12,349 nucleotides of DNA from Entrophospora sp. SA101. Lineage: Eukaryota > Glomeromycota > Glomeromycetes > Entrophosporales > Entrophosporaceae. The position numbers and the translations under genes were made by a program. Below, piece after piece: positions 1-9,192 of the stretch (position 1 is its first letter; the number at the start of each line of letters is the position of its first letter). The notes below the pieces were generated by a model. The model was not told where the DNA came from. It saw only the letters and a program-made list of their open reading frames with translations, and ran no database searches. The stretch is from NCBI GenBank assembly GCA_958430865.1, contig CAUDNR010001643.1, forward strand, positions 1 to 12,349, written 5' to 3'.

Positions 1-47
1 AGGTAGGACAGAAAGTGACTTCTATACTTTTAAAATTTGCCCAAAAT

Positions 48-290
48 TTAGGAGGTCTTTAGACCGAGCCAACTATACAATGTTCCAATTGCGCAACACT
101 GTATGTATGTAACACAAAGATCTACTAAAATGTAAATGATAATTTCTAGGATTGTATAACCAATCATCTTTCGAATTCGCAATACAATATGCCAAACTCC
201 AGACATAAATAATAATAATAAATAAATGAAGAATATTTTCATTGCTGCATAAGTTATATTTTTATGCTGATCAAATTTTAAATTATACAC
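48..290 (-). other. Small hydrophobic open frame, left copy (80 codons)
   Basis: An ATG-to-stop frame of 80 codons runs divergently from the truncated SLA1 copy; the two ATGs are only about 26 bases apart. It would give a lysine-poor product with two hydrophobic stretches (about residues 17-36 and 42-70), a Cys-Cys pair and no family I recognise. Identical copies lie at 11056-11298 and 11784-12026, but all three come from recent DNA duplication, so identity says nothing about selection. AT-rich upstream DNA easily yields hydrophobic frames. It is probably chance, and listed because it is triplicated. Confidence 0.2.
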
Positions 291-316
291 TTTCGTTAAT
301 TAATTAAATACATTAC

Positions 317-1460
317 ATGCCTTTAAACTACGTAAACATTTGCATTGCACTCTACGACTACACAGCTCAGAATGATGACGAGCTCTCGTTTGAGGAAGAT
401 AATGTTTTATATATTTTGGAAAACGACGATGAAGAGTGGTGGAAGGCAAAACTAAAGATCAACGGTGATGAAGCTGATAATGGCCCAATCGGTCTAGTGC
501 CTGGAAATTATCTTCAGGAGGTCTGTCATTTAAAACCGTGGGTTAATTTGATTAAAAAAAATATATAGATCGAAGCAACTACGGCAGCATCTTCTTTTTG
601 CCACCCAAAATCTGTTTTTTGGAAACAAATTAATCTCTCTTTTTCTTTTTCTATTATTTAGGCGGAACACATGGATACGCTGAAAGCTCTTTTTGATTAT
701 GAAGCAAAGAATGACGACGAGTTAACCTTTAAAGAAAACGACTTGATGTATTTGTATGAGAGAGACGATGATTGGTTTTTGGTTAAATTGGGTGACTCTT
801 TCGGTTACGTTCCTAATAATTATGTAGAGGTTAGTATATCTTTTAAAATTTCCCTTTCTCTTTCCTTACACATATGCTTATAGATATTTAATTTTTATAA
901 AGATAAAAGATGAACAAGGTGAACAAGGTGAACAAGATGTTAATTATGAGGAAGAGAAAGAGAATGATAAAAGAGTGGCTAAACCAAAATTTTTATTAAA
1001 TGGATTCTCGGTATTTATTACTAAAATAATGACAATCATAATAAATGAATTTTAATCATAACTGTAATTATAATCAAGAAATCAAACAACCTCTTTTAGA
1101 ATACATCAGATAGCACTAAATATGTTGATCCATTAAAAATATATGCTCAACAAAATGTTCATAAAAAATCTGGTTTATCTTCAGATGTAAAAACTTGGCA
1201 AGTCACATTGATAACGGTAATTTACATAAAGTTTTTAATAATATTTCCAAAGTTAACCTTGAAACAATATCTTCATATTATTTAAGTTGGTGCAGAATAT
1301 TAATTACTTTGAAAAATTTAGAAAAATGATAAGAAGAAAGAAAAAAAGAAGGGAACGATCGTTGTTGGGGATGGTAAGATTGTATATGCTAGTCAATCAG
1401 ATAAGGTATATCGGTGTTTATTTATTTAATTTATGCGATAAATATATTATTTATTTATTT

Positions 1461-1504
<44 letters not shown>

Positions 1505-2098
1505 CATATATTTTTTTTTTTAAAATAAAAAAAGGCACCAGTACAAGTTTTCAACATCACAGATATTATTGACATCAAACATGAGAAGAAACATATCATA
1601 ATTCAATTTGGCGGAGCAAAGACGACAACATTTGATTTCCAATCAAATAAACACTCTGAAATATTCCAGAAGATCAAAGATTGTCGCACTAGCTTGGAAA
1701 TACCAACCGTTAAACCACCAATAACTATCAGTACAGATGTCGAGAAGGAGGAAGAGGAGGAGGAAGAAGAAGAATATGAACAAGAAGAACAATACGAGGA
1801 AGACGAGGAAGAAGAACAAGTAGTAGAACCGCAACGCGAATTACCGGCACCGAAACGAGGAGTTGCTTTATATGATTTCAAAGCACAAGGTGATGATGAA
1901 ATATCAATTCGTGAAGGTGATAAGTTATGGATTATTGGTTGCTTCATTAAATTTATTTCTTTTAAATTAATGTATTGCTCAAGGGCATTAACTACCACAT
2001 CTGAAACTATAATGGCAATACCAAAATCTTCGTCTGTTTTAATTAGTTCTAACCAGCCGCAAAAAAAAGGTGTGAAGAAAACTCACAATCAACTATAA
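317..2098 (+). pseudogene. 3'-truncated duplicate of the SLA1-like gene with a chimeric tail
   Basis: Same exons as the full gene on the other strand: 317-520, 662-829, 903-1010, 1100-1216, 1322-1405 and 1535 onward, joined in frame by GT-AG introns. The first 361 residues equal those of the full protein: SH3-1 (about 6-66), SH3-2 (about 72-124), a lysine-rich PH-like segment (about 190-280), an acidic Glu tract (about 297-321), and SH3-3 up to its Trp-Ile-Ile strand. The duplication then stops at 1937. The frame continues through 53 unrelated codons to TAA at 2096-2098, giving a predicted 414-residue protein. Missing are the second half of SH3-3, the charged helix, SHD1, the proline tract and the Gln-rich tail. 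All splice sites and the upstream ~316 bases are kept, so it could be transcribed. Such a product could bind SH3 ligands without cargo binding, but that is speculation. I call it a broken copy because a third of SH3-3 and everything after it is gone. Confidence 0.8.
1465..1510. repeat. TA dinucleotide microsatellite in intron 5 of the truncated copy
   Basis: About 16 TA units (1465-1497) are followed by an interrupted palindromic stretch and a T run, all inside the intron between 1405 and 1535. The mirror copy at about 9836-9881 has the same length. Such tracts change length quickly, so equal length in both arms is strong evidence that the copies are extremely young or artefactual. Confidence 0.9.
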
Positions 2099-3129
2099 TG
2101 TGGAGGGAAAGCTAGAGATTATTATAATTTTAATATGTGAACATGATGAGTTTTCTAAGTGTAAAGTTTGTTCCAATAATCGAAAAGGGAAAATGTTTAA
2201 ACATAATAACTCTACAAGTAACCTTTTGCATAATAATTTTCAAATAAAAAAATTTATATAATTAGTTCGAATCGTTGATTATTTTGAATCGAATCATCAT
2301 CGAATATTCGAATCTTCATACGTAAGCTCTACTAAAATTGTTAAAATTGAAGAATTGTTCTAAACGCATAATTCAATAACAGATAGCTAATTTAATTTCC
2401 AACTATGTTGACTAATTTTGTTAACAGCTAAAATCACAAAAAAAAATTTTCCTTACAATGTATTGACTGAAATAAATAATGATAGGTTTTCTAGGTTTTA
2501 GGATGATTGTTATTCAAAAAAAATTACTAAAACCTTGTGGGAACTAAATTTTCATTATTGTTTCCAAAGCATGTAGTTTACTATTAATGATGATGTCTAT
2601 ATTTTTCAGCAAATACATTTATCAGAAGGTCGGAAATAGTTTATTGTGATCCATGATTTTTTATTGTTTATAATATAATAATTATAAGGAAGATGTTACG
2701 TTTTTGTTTCGGTGATATAGAATTAGGAAAACAAATTGGGTGAGCAAAAAGATTTTTCTCTTTTTAAAAGAGTATAATTAAAATTAAGAAGTTGTCAATG
2801 TTTTAATATTATTTTTTCTATTCGATGGCAAAAAATCATAATTTTTTTTTTGGAAATATATTATTAATCAATGTCATAATAAGTTATTTGGCTTGTGAAC
2901 CGGCTCATTCAGAGCCTTAATTTCGCCTCCTTTTCTTCATGACTTGGAGTTCAATTTAGAATACGACATCGAACATTGGAAATTTTTTAATGAAGGATTT
3001 AAAGTATTTGGACACACCTATGAGTTAATAATATTTCCTTGAGTATCAATTGTTATATACTGACATGTCTGGCATCCCAGAAATTTGTCTGTTGTTCCAT
3101 CTCCAATTGGAAGTATATGTATACACGTC
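2099..3129. other. Intergenic AT-rich stretch without a convincing gene
   Basis: I see no intact gene here. Two minor items: a perfect 12-base palindrome TCGAATATTCGA at 2300-2311 inside a cluster of GAATC-type repeats (2266-2315), and an open stretch of 47 codons at 2899-3039 on the + strand. The latter reads like protein (it contains LEYDIEHWKFF) but has no ATG and no recognised family. On the minus strand at about 1938-2035 a further open frame could be a remnant of whatever was interrupted by the duplication. None of these supports a gene call. Confidence 0.5.
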
Positions 3130-4080
3130 CAGAAGCAACAATTTGCTCGTTCTATCTCAATGATTCTATACGAGCAGTATATATACTCATTGATTTAATC
3201 TTTTATGAACTCAATATCTAGTATCGCCGTTACTCAATTCAACAGCTAACTGATTTCCAAGGAAGACCGGAAATATATCTATTTCTATATCTGTATTATT
3301 TTGGAAAGTCATCTAACCTCTCCCATATTTGCACTCACAAATTAACATCCTACTACGATTTGCTCATTCTATGTCAAAGGTTCGATGTGAACAGTATGCC
3401 TACTCATTGATCTAATCTTTTATGTACTCAGTATGTACCATATTTGGTATTGCTATTATTCCATTAATCGATCTCCAAAGAAAACTGAAAATATATTTTC
3501 AATTTGTTATTCTACTATTATTATTATCATCAGTATTATTAGGAAGTCGCACTCACAAATTAACATCTTGATCTGATCCTAATATCATTCTTCCAGATAC
3601 TAACATTACTACATCCAAAAGCACATTCTATGTCAAAGGCTTTACACAAGCAGTATGTCCACTCATTGACCTAATCTTTTATGCATTAACTAATATGTCC
3701 CGTATTTGAGTATTATTATAATCATTATTATTAGGAAGTTGTCTAACTTCTCCTGTATTTGCATTCCACAAATTAACACCTTGATCCGATCCAATAACTA
3801 TCATAGTTTTATTACTCGATCTAACAAACTCAATAATTATTTTATTCTTGAACTTATTTGGAACTTTTACAAGATGGTTTTTGAAAGACGAGCGATGGCC
3901 TTTTTTTATAAATAAATCTTATATTTGTTGTTTGATGACATTGCTCTTCAATCCCAAATACATTTTTTCGATAATTAACCCAGATGCATAATGCATACAC
4001 TAATTTCTTTTGATATTCTAATCTTGGATTATTCAAATAGTGTTGTGCTCGTTGCAGTTATTGCCCCTCCTCGATTCTTG
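3130..4080 (-). pseudogene. Decayed WD40-repeat gene
   Basis: Read on the minus strand, 3909-3682 is open for 76 codons and contains a recognisable WD40 blade: Gly-His at 3900-3895, then IGSDQGVNLWNANTGEV, with the GSD turn and Trp where the family has its WD. Two further partial blades follow: SMSGHTACVKPLT then SGRMILGSDQDVNL (about 3670-3550), and SMSRHTVHIEPLT then NEQIVVG (about 3415-3300). A still weaker one (ESLR, NEQIVASG) lies near 3200-3130. Stops break it: TAA at 3681-3679, TAG after the Leu-Thr of blade 2, and TGA where blade 2 should have its Trp. Blade 3 has the same TTTGTGAGTGC lesion. Upstream, 4036-3854 is open in another frame and may be an N-terminal remnant. Known: WD40 propellers are interaction scaffolds. 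Inferred: no functional product remains, and the parent family is unknown. Confidence 0.55.
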
Positions 4081-5187
4081 CATTAAAATAATTGATCACT
4101 TATAATAAATATCATTTGGAATAAATCGGATGAACTTTAATGTTTATTCCCTTTGTTAATTATTCAAATTCAAATATCATCATCGATAATTTTTTTTTGA
4201 TGCAACGTTGTAGGGCCGCTGTAATGATTTACAATGTGGTTAGGAGATCTTTATTAAATTGTTATGTATTATTGCTATAATAGGAAATTAAAAAGATAAA
4301 ATCACACTATAATACTTAATATTAATATTAATACAAACCTTTTAAACCGTTTCTTATTAATAATTAAAGGTCATGTAAAAGCGTTATGTTTATTTATCAG
4401 CGATATTACTATTATTATATCATGAACAATTACTATTATTGTGGGCGCAAAATGACTAATTACTATTAATATTAAATGTATAGAAAAATTTCCAAAAGCG
4501 ATAGATTTTTCGAAAAAACCAGAAACCCAAGAGTTTATTTGAATATGAATTAACTTTGCTAATAATAGCTCAAGAGGTTCACCACAGGGTATTTTGTTAA
4601 ATCTTAAAAATTTTCAATGCCATTTTATTTTATTAAAATCAATCGAGTAAAATTGGCTAATGACTATATTCATAAACAAGCGTTTTGCATTCAATACAAA
4701 AAGTTTGCTCAAGAAGGCTTGTAATAAAATCATTTAATAGGTTCGTGAGACTAAAAGAAAGGCAAAACTCGCAAATATATTTATTTTCCAAATATGGACT
4801 TTTTTAATTAACACAAAAGTCCCCGAATAGTGACATAAAATAACAAACAATATTAATATTAATAATAAGCTCTGTCCTGGGATTGATATTAATTAATATT
4901 TGGACACTTTCTTTTTAGGAAACCCCTTATTACGTATCGTATACTATATTAGTATATGAAATAAATTTTTTTTAGCCAAAATTACACATGAATTTCTGAA
5001 ATTTTGTCCAAAAGTACGTGAACATTTTGTGTACGTATGGGGATGTCATGATTATTCATTTTTTTGTACCACTAAAGTTTATTCTTTGTTTTGTTGTTTT
5101 ATTAACAGCACGCCGCCCCCATATATTAAAAATTTAAAAAATTTTCATCTTTTTGTTTTTCTATTATTCCAAAAGAAAATATAACAA
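4081..5187. other. Intergenic region upstream of the CHIP homologue
   Basis: No gene is visible. The stretch is strongly AT-rich with many TTAATATTAAT-type palindromic runs (about 4316-4330, 4848-4866, 4886-4900). At 5006-5036 there is TCCAAAAGTACGTGAACA followed by TTTGTGTACGT, an imperfect inverted repeat of the kind seen at mariner element ends. I could not find a partner end or transposase, so it is at most a fossil. Confidence 0.45.
5111..5130 (+). promoter_or_regulatory. Possible core promoter of the CHIP homologue
   Basis: A short GC island (CGCCGCCCCC, 5111-5120) stands out in very AT-rich DNA and is directly followed by TATATTAAA (5122-5130), a TATA-like element about 58 bases before the ATG at 5188. 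The island plus TATA-like box is suggestive only. No classical heat-shock element with three ordered GAA/TTC units was found nearby. Confidence 0.25.
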
Positions 5188-6075
5188 ATGTCAAATAATA
5201 CAGAGGAATCCCGATCAGCAGAACACCATAAAAATAAAGGAAACAATTTTTTTAAAAGAAATGATTATGATAATGCGATAAGAGAATATACAGCAGCTAT
5301 TAAACAAAATCCAAGGAATCCTGTATATTATACTAATCGTGCACTTTGCTACCTTAAATTGAAAAAGTATGATAATGTAATATTAGATTGCGAAACCGCT
5401 CTCGAAAAAGATGCCAATTCAGTCAAAGGACATTACATGTTAGGTCAAGCTTTAACAGAAAAAAAAGATTTTGAATTAGCTATTGTACACCTACGGAAAG
5501 CTTATCAACTAGCAATTGAGGGTAAAGTGGGAGGTTTTTTAAGCGAAATCCTTCAAGTTCTATTGAATGCTAGAAAAAGAAGATGGGAACAACAGGAGAA
5601 AGAACGTATACAAAAAGAATCTGAATTATTAAAATACCTAAAAACTTTGATTATCTCTGATAGGGATAGACAACTACAGAAAGCTACACCGAAAAATATT
5701 TCTACCTTTTCAAAATTTGTTGGAAATTATTCACAAGATGTCCAAGATAAATTGGATCATATATATAAATCGTATGATGAGAAACTTTCTCAAATAGAAC
5801 AAGTGTTTGCACAATCTGACGAAAATCTTAGACCGAGACAAGTTCCTGATTATTTTCTGGATAAAATATCGTTTAATATTATGCATGATCCGGTGGTCAC
5901 TTCCTCAGGAATTACTTATGAAAGGGCACATTTAAAAGAACATTTTAAAAAAATAGGATATTTTGATCCTCTTTCAAGAGAACATTGCACTGAAGATAAA
6001 TTGTATCCAAATTTAGCATTAAAAGAAGCAATAGAAGATTTCTTAAATAAAAATGGTTGGGCTGCTGATTATTAA
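5188..6075 (+). CDS. CHIP/STUB1-type TPR and U-box E3 ubiquitin ligase
   Basis: A complete intronless gene of 295 residues; animal CHIP is 303. Three TPR repeats (about 11-110) include the matching stretch VYYTNRALCYLKL. The carboxylate-clamp residues that grip the EEVD tails of Hsp70/Hsp90 are present as K15, N19, N50 and K80, equivalent to human K30, N34, N65 and K95. The clamp Asp (human D134) is not clearly conserved because the loop at 110-120 has an extra residue and Ser/Glu there. A charged helical hairpin follows (about 125-200), then a U-box (about 221-293) with VPDYFLDKISF, GITYER and PNLALKEAI. H252 and P261 match human H260 and P269, which are needed for activity and E2 binding. 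One oddity is that the usual Pro-Leu after the second U-box loop is His-Cys (266-267). Known role: a cytosolic quality-control ligase that ubiquitinates chaperone-bound clients. The ATG is the first in frame and follows an AT-rich leader. The gene is convergent with SLA1. Confidence 0.95.
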   Translation: MSNNTEESRSAEHHKNKGNNFFKRNDYDNAIREYTAAIKQNPRNPVYYTNRALCYLKLKKYDNVILDCETALEKDANSVKGHYMLGQALTEKKDFELAIVHLRKAYQLAIEGKVGGFLSEILQVLLNARKRRWEQQEKERIQKESELLKYLKTLIISDRDRQLQKATPKNISTFSKFVGNYSQDVQDKLDHIYKSYDEKLSQIEQVFAQSDENLRPRQVPDYFLDKISFNIMHDPVVTSSGITYERAHLKEHFKKIGYFDPLSREHCTEDKLYPNLALKEAIEDFLNKNGWAADY

Positions 6076-6526
6076 TTAAAATGCTTGTTGTTTGTTGTTT
6101 ATTAATTAATTGTTTTTACAATGACAATGTCCATGACGACGAAGATATTATTAGGAGAAGGTTTTTATTATGATTGATTGATTGGGTTGATTAGTAGTTA
6201 TTTTAAATGAAAGCAACCATAAAATCTTCATACATACATACATTTATATAAAATATATTTTTTTTTTTTATAGGTAATTAATAATTAATTATTTTTTCCC
6301 TCTTTCCCCCTCTTTATTTTGTGAGATTTAATAGTTAGATATGATGATAATAACAATAAATGCGCATATTATTATATTTAATTTATTTCCGCATTCGATG
6401 TTTTTTTAAAGATCATTCATTCATTCATTAAATGTTGTTTTTTTGAATTGTGTATATAATAAATAAATTTTTAAATGATAATAATAATTCAAATTTAAAT
6501 ACAATAATAATAAATAAATAAATAAG

Positions 6527-6558
<32 letters not shown>

Positions 6559-6660
6559 GGATAATCATCTATCTTATATGAAATCTACCACTAATAATAA
6601 TAAAAAGAATTTAATATTTAGTAAAAATCCTAAAAATTCAATCTCAAAAAACTATTAATT
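6076..6660. other. Convergent 3' flank between CHIP and SLA1 homologues
   Basis: No gene is seen. It must contain both 3' ends. AATAAA-type signals for the + strand gene occur near 6354 and 6461, and TTTATT (AATAAA on the minus strand) near 6313 and 6376. Repeats include four CATT units at about 6413-6429 and the AATA tract at 6504-6557. If the last SLA1 intron (6672-6630) is used, the SLA1 stop moves to 6620-6618, within this stretch. Confidence 0.6.
6504..6557. repeat. AATA tetranucleotide microsatellite
   Basis: About 13 AATA-type units with one AAGTA interruption near 6524. It lies between the two convergent genes and is likely length-polymorphic. No coding role. Confidence 0.9.
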
Positions 6661-9158
6661 TTATATTCTTACCCTTTTGGCATAATTTTGTTGAAATTGT
6701 TGTTGTTGCTGTTGTTGCTGCTGTTGCTGCTGTTGAAGTTGAAGTTGCTGTTGCTGTCGAAGTTGCTGCTGTTGAAGTTGAAGTTGCTGTTGCTGTTGTT
6801 GCAATAATAATTGTTGATTTTGTTGTTGTAATTGGTTTGGCTGTGATATACCAAAACCTGCATTATTTATACCAAAACCTGCATTATTTACACCAACACC
6901 TGGTATATTACAATATAATAATATTGTTAATATAAAGGAAACAATAATGTTTTTTATTAATCAAAATTTTACCTTGTTGATTTATGTTTTGTGATGTATT
7001 ATTAAAAACACTTTGAGAATTAGGATCGATTTGTCTGAAAATAGCATATTTATCATCCGAAGCTATTGTTACATGTATAAAAATATTTAATTTCATTTTC
7101 ACACATTAATAAATAGAATAAACAAAAAAATAATCTTACAATTAGTGCTCGCCATGTTAGTTGAAGCCCCAGGGCCAATTTGGCCTTTTCTCATTGATGC
7201 AAAAACGTTTTGTGGATCAAATTGTGTGACTTGTTGTTGTTGATTTGGAAATTGTTGGATTTGATTTAGAGAAGAAGATTGTTGGCCATATGGATTAATG
7301 CTTAATGATGAGGGGTTTGAAGATTGAAATTGATTATTAAATTGACTTTGGGAAGGAGATAGTTGGCTATACGGATTAATGTTTAATGAGGAGTTTGAAG
7401 ATTGAAACTGATTAAATTGATTTAGAGTAGAAGATTGTTGTCCATACGGATTAACGTTTAATGACGGCGATGGTGTTTTGATTGGTGTTAGGGGTGCTTG
7501 GAGAATTGAGTTCATAGGAACAAGCATTCGTGGTGCTGGTGGTGGTGGTGGCGGCGGTGGTGCTGGTGTTGATACTGGAAGAGGTGGTGGCGGCGGCGGT
7601 GGCGGCGGCGGTGTCGGCGTATTATCCCTTGATATTAATGATACTGTTGTTGCTGAATTCTTCACTGGAGTTGGAGCAAAAAGCTTTGATGAATTATTGT
7701 TAACCCATGCATCATCATCAAATGTATTTTCTATGATTGATGATTTTGATTTCATTGAAGTTGATGACGCTGTGACTGATCCTGATGGTTTAAATGCTGC
7801 TTCAATTTTATCTTTTGATGTTTGTAGACTTAAAGCATCAACTTGAATTGAGGCGGACTTGGTAGGCTGTGGCCGAGTTTTCTTTGTATTATTTTTCAGT
7901 ACTCCATTATCAGCCGTGAACAATTGTGATGTAGATTGTGATGCTGGTTTTTTTTCTTCTCGTTGTATAATTGAATCCAAATTAGAATATGGGTCTGCAT
8001 CTTTGGGAATTGGTCGTCCTTCTCTCCTTGCTATTCTGTTCTCTTCTTCTTGAAGTTCTCTAGCCAATTGTTCATCACGTTTCAACTGCATTTTACGATC
8101 AAATTCTGACATATGCTTTGGCTTTTCAATTTCTTCAGACTACCAATAATGCCAAAAAGTAAATAATTAATATTATATTACATTATATTTTATAATATTG
8201 AATTTATGTATTCTATCATATATACATACTTTAGTCGCTTTAGAATATTTATCATCATTATCTTGAATAATAATACTTGTATCTCCAAAACTAACATTTT
8301 TTTTTATTTTATCAGAATATTTTTGTTCCCTACTATTATTATTGGTTAATGCCGACTTGTTTTTATGCGCAGCAGCTATTGTTGCTAATGGTGTATCATC
8401 ACTATTATCATCCAATTTTTCGCCAGTCACCTCCTCAATATAAACAAGATCTCGTTTACTCATCTTGTCAAGTGGTACTGCTATTTTGTTACCATTAAGT
8501 TTGTGAAGATATACTTTCCCATCATCAACATTTAATAATTCCGCTTCTACTTTAAATGTTCCTGTTCTATCAGTCCAAGTTCTAGTATTTGATGGAATAG
8601 GCTCTAAAGAATTGAAAAAGACAAAGCATTATATAAATTTAAATTTAAAAATAAAAATAAATAAACATGACGATCATTGAATACTGACTGGATTTAGATT
8701 GTGCTTGAGCTGGTCTTTCAGGTAATGCACGATTTGTTGGAGTTTGTATTTTCTTTATAACATCCTCCTCTTCTTTATAATTAATTTTTTTTAAAAAAAA
8801 GATTAAAATCTAATAAAAGTGTTATAATGTTAAAATTATAGCTGATTTAATTAGTATATACCTGAAGCAGTCTTGGAACGAGCGGATGGTCGTGCTATTT
8901 ATAAATAAATTTGTACGGAAATTGTTATTTTTCAATAAGGCAATTAAAGTAATCAAATTTTAATGGGCATAACAAATAAATTAATTGGTCATTACTAGGT
9001 AAGGCAGGAGGAGGAGTGGGTGGTTTTTGTAAAGCTTTTCTCTGATTTTCTTGTTCCCTAAGCCTTTTTTCTTCTAGTTGTCTGATTCTTTCTTTTTTCC
9101 TGGCATGTTCCTCTTCTTCCTCTTCTTCTGCTATTCTCCTACGTTCTTCTTCTTCAAA

Positions 9159-9192
<34 letters not shown>

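Larger units (their letters stand above)
1..1937 (+). repeat. Left arm of a ~1.94 kb inverted repeat
   Basis: This block is the reverse complement of 9409-11345: position p pairs with 11346 minus p along its whole length, so there is no net insertion or deletion. Segments I compared base by base (1-15, 1021-1080, 1441-1500) and all the reading frames inside match exactly, including the TA microsatellite length. The right boundary is sharp: after ATTATTG at 1931-1937 the sequence changes completely. The left boundary is not visible because the window begins inside the repeat. The arm carries the upstream region and the first half of the SLA1-like gene. It is either a very recent segmental duplication or an assembly duplicate. 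Confidence 0.95.

Noticed and set aside
1603..1998. Minus-strand frame of 131 codons rich in serine
   Set aside because: Mostly the antisense of the acidic Glu tract in SLA1 exon 6 (GAA/GAG read backwards gives Ser/Phe codons). Only its first ~20 codons, beyond the breakpoint, are independent, and they are noted separately. The matching frame at 9255-9743 (+) is antisense for the same reason.
3039..3221. Plus-strand frame of 60 codons, and a second at 3706-3915
   Set aside because: Both lie over the decayed WD40 array on the other strand, have no recognisable domain, and look like chance frames in repeat-derived sequence.
3230..3720. Direct repeats with ~250-base spacing as a possible CRISPR-like or satellite array
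   Set aside because: The repeats are diverged and, on the minus strand, line up with WD40 blade landmarks, so they are better explained as remnants of protein-repeat DNA.
6669..6863. Minus-strand Asn/Ser/Phe-rich frame of 64 codons
   Set aside because: Another frame of the same DNA that codes the Gln tail of SLA1 exon 13, which joins in frame to the rest of the gene. The Asn-rich reading is a frame shadow.
7180..7215. WH2-like actin-binding motif (NVFASMRKGQ) in the SLA1 homologue
   Set aside because: It loosely resembles the start of a WH2 helix, but the LKKV-type second half is absent, and a similar short segment is plausible in SLA1 C-terminal tails. Not enough to call actin binding.
7478..7846. 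Plus-strand glycine-rich frame of 122 codons
   Set aside because: Antisense of the proline tract in SLA1 exon 11. The glycine run is the mirror of the proline run, and there is no separate start context or family.
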